Assembly: GCF_000196015.1 (NCBI RefSeq)
Contig: NC_007974.2
Coordinates: 1-64,000, forward strand
Direction of reading: 5' to 3'
DNA length: 64,000 bases
Source of the DNA: Cupriavidus metallidurans CH34
Lineage (GTDB): Bacteria > Pseudomonadota > Gammaproteobacteria > Burkholderiales > Burkholderiaceae
In this document: piece after piece, positions 60,392-64,000 of the stretch
Numbering within the stretch: the stretch's first letter is position 1
Layout: every line of letters starts with the position of its first letter
Position numbers and translations under genes: made by a program
Notes under the pieces: model-generated
Databases searched by the model: none
Told to the model about the DNA's origin: nothing
What the model saw: only the letters and a program-made list of their open reading frames with translations

Positions 60392-60411
60392 CGCAGAAAC
60401 GGGTACGCTTT
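60392..60411 (+). repeat. Solo iteron 60 kb from the origin
   Basis: Twenty bases (CGCAGAAACGGGTACGCTTT) are identical to the origin copy at 486-505. It lies alone in non-coding sequence. A 20-bp identity to one specific origin repeat is far beyond chance in a window of this size. Confidence 0.75.
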
Positions 60412-60585
60412 CGCTGGTTGAGCCGGAATCGGCGGGTGCCCGGACATGGTGCGCAATGCGTGTCCGTGGCGGCGGCCAGTGCCCGGATTGCCCCACGATG
60501 CGTCAAATGCAGGGCGCGGATGCCGCTGGCCCGGTGGCATGAAGTTTGCGCCAATGAGTTCGCCGTAATCCCGAGGGAGGACGTC

Positions 60586-60726
60586 ATGCCGGTCATGCTC
60601 ATCGTGCTGGTCTTGCAGGCGCTTGAAGGTCTGAGCCCGCTTACCGTGCCGCAATTCGCCCGTGCCCACGGCGGCGTCGATGGCGCGGATGCCGTGGCGG
60701 TCATCGATCGCACCCAGGTGCCATAG
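60586..60726 (+). CDS. Possible 46-residue protein
   Basis: ATG at 60586 follows a strong GAGGGAGGA ribosome-binding site. The product begins with a hydrophobic run MPVMLIVLVLQALEG and continues SPLTVPQFARAHGG to a stop at 60724. Codon third positions are GC-biased but less than in neighbouring genes. I do not recognise it. It may be a real small membrane-associated peptide or a chance frame. Confidence 0.3.
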   Translation: MPVMLIVLVLQALEGLSPLTVPQFARAHGGVDGADAVAVIDRTQVP

Positions 60727-60745
60727 CCATAGGCATAGCCATAGG
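60722..60745 (+). repeat. Two tandem 12-bp repeats
   Basis: CATAGCCATAGG occurs twice in a row, at 60722-60733 and 60734-60745, each itself built from a CATAG(C/G) unit. It is a small tandem repeat likely produced by slippage, 78 bases before the cyanase start. Confidence 0.6.
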
Positions 60746-60823
60746 CGAGCAAGGGCAGGGGCGAGCACAGGCGCGCCGGTGTTCACGTCCTCTCCGCATT
60801 CATCCATGACGAACGGAGAGACC

Positions 60824-61267
60824 ATGAATCGTAGTGACGTGACCGACCTGATTATCGAAGCCAAGGTGCTGCGTGGCATTCGATGGGCCGATGTAGCCGA
60901 ACGTGTCGGCAAGAGCAAGGAATGGACGACCGCGGCCTGCCTGGGCCAGATGGCCTTCGATGAAGCCGGTGCGCGCGCCGTGATGGAGATCTTCGGGCTT
61001 CCCGCCGAGGCCGAACCGTGGCTGCGTGCCGTGCCCTACAAGGGCTCGCTACCCACGCAGGTGCCCACGGACCCGCTGATCTATCGCTTCTACGAACTGA
61101 TCAGCGTCTACGGCACGACCTTCAAGGCATTGATTCACGAGGAATTCGGCGACGGGATCATGAGTGCCATCGACTTCCGCATGGACCTGCAGCGCGAACC
61201 CGATCCCAACGGCGATCGCGTTCGCATCGAGATGTCCGGCAAGTTCCTGCCGTACAAGACCTACTGA
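60824..61267 (+). CDS. cynS: Cyanate hydratase (cyanase)
   Basis: The 147-residue enzyme converts cyanate and bicarbonate to ammonia and carbon dioxide. The catalytic residues match the known triad of cyanase: Arg88 and Glu91 in IYRFYELISVYG and Ser114 in GIMSAIDF. The N-terminal helix-turn-helix-like region (WADVAERVGKSKEWTTAACLG) is also typical. Length is that of the family. The start at 60824 has GGAGAG before it; a longer frame has no support. No cynT or cynR gene is adjacent, so it is a stand-alone cyanase. Confidence 0.95.
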   Translation: MNRSDVTDLIIEAKVLRGIRWADVAERVGKSKEWTTAACLGQMAFDEAGARAVMEIFGLPAEAEPWLRAVPYKGSLPTQVPTDPLIYRFYELISVYGTTFKALIHEEFGDGIMSAIDFRMDLQREPDPNGDRVRIEMSGKFLPYKTY

Positions 61268-61345
61268 CGGCGGAGGAAGGGGCTACAGGCGCCAGATGGG
61301 CGTTCGCGGCGGCCGGTTGCATCCGGCCCGCCGCCATTCCCATAC

Positions 61346-61522
61346 TCAGCCGAAGAACTCCTGGTAGTAGCGCGTGCACGTGCCGGTTTGCCGGAACGTG
61401 TACGGCAGCTCGGCCATGGCGGCCGCGTCGAGCGAGCCGAAGGGGATGTCGAGGTCGGCCTCCGGTTGCTTGGCCTCGTCGTTGGTGCGGGAGATCTGTT
61501 GCGGATTCACGGTAACGCTCAC
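61346..61522 (-). CDS. Small protein of unknown function (54-58 residues)
   Basis: A short leftward frame whose third codon positions are almost all G or C, as in the real genes around it. The product (from the GTG at 61510) runs VNPQQISRTNDEAKQ, then PEADLDIPFGSLDAAAMAEL and PYTFRQTGTCTRYYQEFFG. An in-frame GTG at 61522 is the first possible start after a stop codon. The ribosome-binding site is poor. I do not recognise it; the acidic first half and aromatic C-terminus suggest a small soluble protein. It converges with cynS. Confidence 0.45.
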   Translation of the reverse strand: MSVTVNPQQISRTNDEAKQPEADLDIPFGSLDAAAMAELPYTFRQTGTCTRYYQEFFG

Positions 61523-61849
61523 TCATTCAGGGCGGGCCGCCTGGGCACCGCGTGTCAAGGAACCGGACGGGATTGCCGTCACGCAGTGCATCCTACCCAA
61601 GCCTGGCGGAGGAATCAGCGGCATCCGCCCGAAAAGACTGTTCCAGTTCCACCATCAATCGCGGATATGCACCGCACATCAAGCGCTTTCATCACAACAA
61701 CGGCCCTGCATATGTTGTGGGTTTGTCGTGTCGCAAAGACAGCGTGAACAAAGCGCCGCCGGGCTGTTCGGCCAGGACTATAGTGGCTGTGGAGCCGCGC
61801 CCGGCGCGGTTTGCAACCCATCTTTCCTGCCAGCCTGGGGGAGCCCGTC
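61523..61849. other. Intergenic region before the phosphoribosyltransferase gene
   Basis: About 330 bases with no gene that I can support. The promoter for the rightward phosphoribosyltransferase gene should be in the right part, where a TATAGT hexamer occurs near 61780, but a fitting second hexamer is not clear. Confidence 0.35.
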
Positions 61850-62632
61850 ATGAGTCTTCCGCCATGTTTTGCCAACCGCCGCGAGGCGGGCCAGTACCTC
61901 GGTCGTCATCTGGCCGCGCTTGGCTATTCCCGGTCACATGATGGCGATCCGGCACTTGTGCTGGCCTTGCCACGCGGTGGCGTTCCCGTTGCCTACGAAG
62001 TCGCACGCATGCTCGACGCGACACTTGATGTGCTGCTCGTGCGCAAGATTGGCGCGCCCGGCTATCCGGAACTGGCGCTTGGTGCCGTGGTCGAGGGCGA
62101 TGCCGGTGGCAGCGGGCCGCATACGGTCGTCAACGACGACCCGTGGGCACGCCGCGCGCTGGAGTCTGGCGCGTTCGATGCGGAACGCGGCCGTCAGCTT
62201 GGCGAGATCTGCCGTCGACAGCAGCGGTATCGCCAGGGGCACCCCGTTACCGCGATGGCGGGCCGGCGCGTGATCGTTGTCGATGATGGCGTGGCTACCG
62301 GCGCGACGATGCGTGCGGCGCTCGATGCCGTGCGCATGGCGGGTGCCGCGGAGGTCGTGGCGGCGGTGCCGGTGGGATCCGTGGATGGCCTCGACACGCT
62401 CCGCGCCGTGGCGGATCGCGTGGTCTGCCTGAATATCCCCGAAAACTTTGGCGCGGTCGGCGCGTTCTATCTCGATTTCACGCAGACCTCGGATGACGAG
62501 GCGCTGTCGCTGCTGCGCGAGGCCGCTGCCGTCGCACCGCCCCTGGCCACGCATGGTGCCTGGTCGCGCAATGGTGGTGTGTCAGGAGGTGGTGAGTCAG
62601 GACACCTCAGCAACGGGCCGGCTGCCCACTGA
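61850..62632 (+). CDS. Phosphoribosyltransferase-domain protein
   Basis: The 260-residue protein has a type I phosphoribosyltransferase fold: the PRPP-binding loop is RVIVVDDGVATGATMRAAL (about residues 140-158), and LALPRGGVPVAYEVARML provides the usual first loop. Related proteins are encoded near dienelactone-hydrolase or erythromycin-esterase genes and have no firm function. The substrate is not identifiable. The last 30 residues are Gly/Ser-rich. GGGGGAG precedes the ATG at 61850. The gene converges on leuD with a gap of ten bases. Confidence 0.85.
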   Translation: MSLPPCFANRREAGQYLGRHLAALGYSRSHDGDPALVLALPRGGVPVAYEVARMLDATLDVLLVRKIGAPGYPELALGAVVEGDAGGSGPHTVVNDDPWARRALESGAFDAERGRQLGEICRRQQRYRQGHPVTAMAGRRVIVVDDGVATGATMRAALDAVRMAGAAEVVAAVPVGSVDGLDTLRAVADRVVCLNIPENFGAVGAFYLDFTQTSDDEALSLLREAAAVAPPLATHGAWSRNGGVSGGGESGHLSNGPAAH

Positions 62633-62642
62633 CACCAGGGTC

Positions 62643-63155
62643 TCAGACTTTATTGAGGCGGGCTTTGAGGTGCGGCACCAGCCCGCCCGCGTGCAACAGC
62701 GCGCGCAGGAAATCGGGCACCGGTTCGCAGGATACGCGCCGGCCATCGCAGAGCCTGATCTCGGCCGCATCGAGGAAGAACGTGGCTCGCGCTCCGTCGG
62801 CCAATGCGGCCGTATCCGCGCACACCAGCACCGGCAGCCCAATGTTGATCGCGTTGCGATAAAACAGCCCGGCGAACGACGACGCCAGCACGGCCGCCAC
62901 GCCAAGATGCTTCAATGCCTGGGCTGCCTGCTCACGCGAAGACCCCATGCCGAAGTTGCTGCCCGCCACGATGACGTCGCCGGGTTTGACCGCGCCCGGA
63001 AACTCCGGCCGCAGGTTTTCCAGGCAGTGGCTTGCCAGCACATCGAGCCCGTCCTTCATGAATCGGCCCGGCGCCATCGCGTCGGTATCGACGTTTTCGC
63101 CGAAGCGCCAGATGCGGCCAGAGGGCGGGGGGTGGAAATCCGGAGCCGGGGTCAT
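62643..63155 (-). CDS. leuD: 3-isopropylmalate dehydratase small subunit family (LeuD-like)
   Basis: The 170-residue protein is the swivelling small subunit of an aconitase-type hydro-lyase: RFGENVDTDAMAPGRF, the conserved NFGMGSSREQA loop and FAGLFYRNAINIGLPVL are the hallmark segments. With LeuC it would isomerise 2- to 3-isopropylmalate or act on a related hydroxy acid such as methylmalate. The short chain (archaeal LeuD length) and lack of leuB alongside in the window suggest a paralogue with a degradative or side-pathway role, but that is open. Its start overlaps the leuC-like stop codon by four bases. Confidence 0.88.
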   Translation of the reverse strand: MTPAPDFHPPPSGRIWRFGENVDTDAMAPGRFMKDGLDVLASHCLENLRPEFPGAVKPGDVIVAGSNFGMGSSREQAAQALKHLGVAAVLASSFAGLFYRNAINIGLPVLVCADTAALADGARATFFLDAAEIRLCDGRRVSCEPVPDFLRALLHAGGLVPHLKARLNKV

Positions 63156-64000
63156 GCCAGTAACGTGCGTGGGTCAGTGATGCAGCCGGTGGCGGCGCTG
63201 GCAGCCACGGTCATGGGCGATGCCAGCCATACGGCGCTACCTGCATCGCCCATGCGGCCGGGGAAGTTGCGCGCGGTCGAGGCGATGGCGCGGCTGCCGG
63301 CCGGAAAGCGTGTGGCGCCGTAGCCGGCGCACGCATTGCACGCGTTCGGCAGCAGCTCCGCGCCGGCATCCATCAGCACGCCGAGCGTCCCTTCGGTGGC
63401 CGCTTGTTGCTGGTCGCGCAGCGAGGCCGGCGCGACCTTCAACGACACGCCCGGTGCCACCTTGCGCCCGCGCAGCACGCGCGCGGCCATGCGCAGGTCT
63501 TCGAGCTTGGCGCCGGTGCAGGCGCCCAGATAGGCGATCTCGATCGGCGCGCCGGCGGCCTGGTCGACCGGGCCGCTGTTGGCCGGCGAATGCGGCGCGG
63601 CTACCTGCGGTACCAGCGTGCCGGCATCGAAGCGATGTGTGGCCAGTACCGGTGCGTCGGCATCGCTGCGCCACTGGCGCGGTTCGATCGCGGCGAGCGT
63701 GGCGGCATCGACGCCGGCATCGGCAAGCCATGCCATCGTCGTGGCATCCGGCGCGATCAGCGCCGTTTGCGCGCCGAGTTCGGTGCTCATGTTCGTGAGC
63801 GTCATGCGCTCCTGCATCGACAGCGTCTTTACCGTGCTCCCGGTGTATTCGATCACTTCGTAGCGGCCACCCGCCATACCCAGCGTGGCGCACAGGAACA
63901 GCATGATGTCCTTGGCGCAAACGCCGTCCGACAGCGTCCCCTGCCACTCGACCCGGATCGTGTTCGGCACACGCAGCCAGATCTCCCCCGTGGCCAGCAC
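63152..64000 (-). CDS. leuC: 3-isopropylmalate dehydratase large subunit family (LeuC-like), partial
   Basis: The visible 282 residues are the C-terminal two thirds of an aconitase-family large subunit; the 5-prime end lies beyond the right edge of the window. [4Fe-4S] cluster ligands are expected at Cys in YLGACTGAKLEDL and the pair in CNACAGYG, which match the CxG and CxxC positions of LeuC. TARNFPGRMG and the final GCITDPRTLLA block are typical. It overlaps leuD by four bases. The enzyme and its partner may serve leucine synthesis or a related hydroxy-acid route. Confidence 0.88.
   Translation of the reverse strand: MLATGEIWLRVPNTIRVEWQGTLSDGVCAKDIMLFLCATLGMAGGRYEVIEYTGSTVKTLSMQERMTLTNMSTELGAQTALIAPDATTMAWLADAGVDAATLAAIEPRQWRSDADAPVLATHRFDAGTLVPQVAAPHSPANSGPVDQAAGAPIEIAYLGACTGAKLEDLRMAARVLRGRKVAPGVSLKVAPASLRDQQQAATEGTLGVLMDAGAELLPNACNACAGYGATRFPAGSRAIASTARNFPGRMGDAGSAVWLASPMTVAASAATGCITDPRTLLA

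Larger units (their letters stand above)
60068..60823. other. Sparse region before cyanase
   Basis: About 750 bases with no large gene. It holds a solo origin iteron at 60392-60411, a possible 46-residue gene at 60586-60726 and a 12-bp tandem repeat at 60722-60745. Other open frames run without ribosome sites or family resemblance. Confidence 0.5.

Noticed and set aside
1..64000. CRISPR arrays, insertion sequences, rRNA and tRNA genes
   Set aside because: I saw no regularly spaced repeat-spacer array, no transposase with terminal inverted repeats, and no rRNA- or tRNA-like segment by eye.
63152..64000. Start of the leuC-like gene inside the window
   Set aside because: The frame runs to the right edge and lacks the N-terminal third of LeuC, so the first visible Met is internal; the gene is partial.

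Overview
The window looks like the replication-origin end of a secondary chromosome (chromid or megaplasmid) of a GC-rich betaproteobacterium, most likely Cupriavidus or a near relative in the Burkholderiaceae. The grounds are a plasmid-type RepA initiator with an upstream iteron array, an adjacent parA-parB pair with candidate parS palindromes, strongly GC-biased third codon positions, a Bug-type (tripartite tricarboxylate) binding protein, a lone pstS and a cyanase. The genus is inferred from overall gene style; no database was searched.

Layout. (1) 1-7264 is the replication and partition module: fifteen 17-bp iterons, GTATAC palindromes and DnaA-like boxes, then repA, a convergent cold-shock gene, parA, parB with a second parS-like palindrome inside it, and a convergent tyrosine-recombinase gene that stops at its HxxR box. 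(2) 7265-19378 is metabolic: a MalT-type LuxR regulator, a five-gene leftward catabolic operon (acyl-CoA ligase, thiolase-like protein, SDR, Bug binding protein, 2OG-Fe dioxygenase), a divergent isochorismatase-like hydrolase, pstS, and a DUF1653-HD protein. (3) 19628-58756 is a large exopolysaccharide (EPS) island of the colanic-acid, Wzx/Wzy type. It holds WcaJ, ManC, Gmd and Fcl for GDP-fucose, three GT4 enzymes, a GT87 protein, a WcaF-like acetyltransferase, Wzx, Wzy, Wza-Wzb-Wzc and a second Wzc-like kinase. It also holds EPS-editing proteins: a beta-helix protein, a YdjC-type deacetylase, a GH2 hydrolase and a tandem alpha/beta hydrolase. Two closely similar LuxR-type regulators sit at its two ends. 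(4) 58757-64000 holds small envelope proteins, cyanase, a phosphoribosyltransferase and the LeuD/LeuC pair; LeuC is cut by the window edge.

The most interesting part is a tightly overlapping operon at 24259-30237: acyl carrier protein, acyl-CoA-dehydrogenase-like flavoprotein, amino acid:[carrier protein] ligase (a seryl-tRNA-synthetase relative), DUF1839 protein and GH2 hydrolase. It lies directly behind the EPS-initiating enzyme WcaJ, and a second DUF1839 gene lies nearby. I infer that an amino acid is loaded on a carrier protein, possibly oxidised, and transferred, perhaps onto the exopolysaccharide or its precursor. A second unusual feature is that single, near-perfect copies of the origin iteron occur 36 and 60 kb away from the origin.
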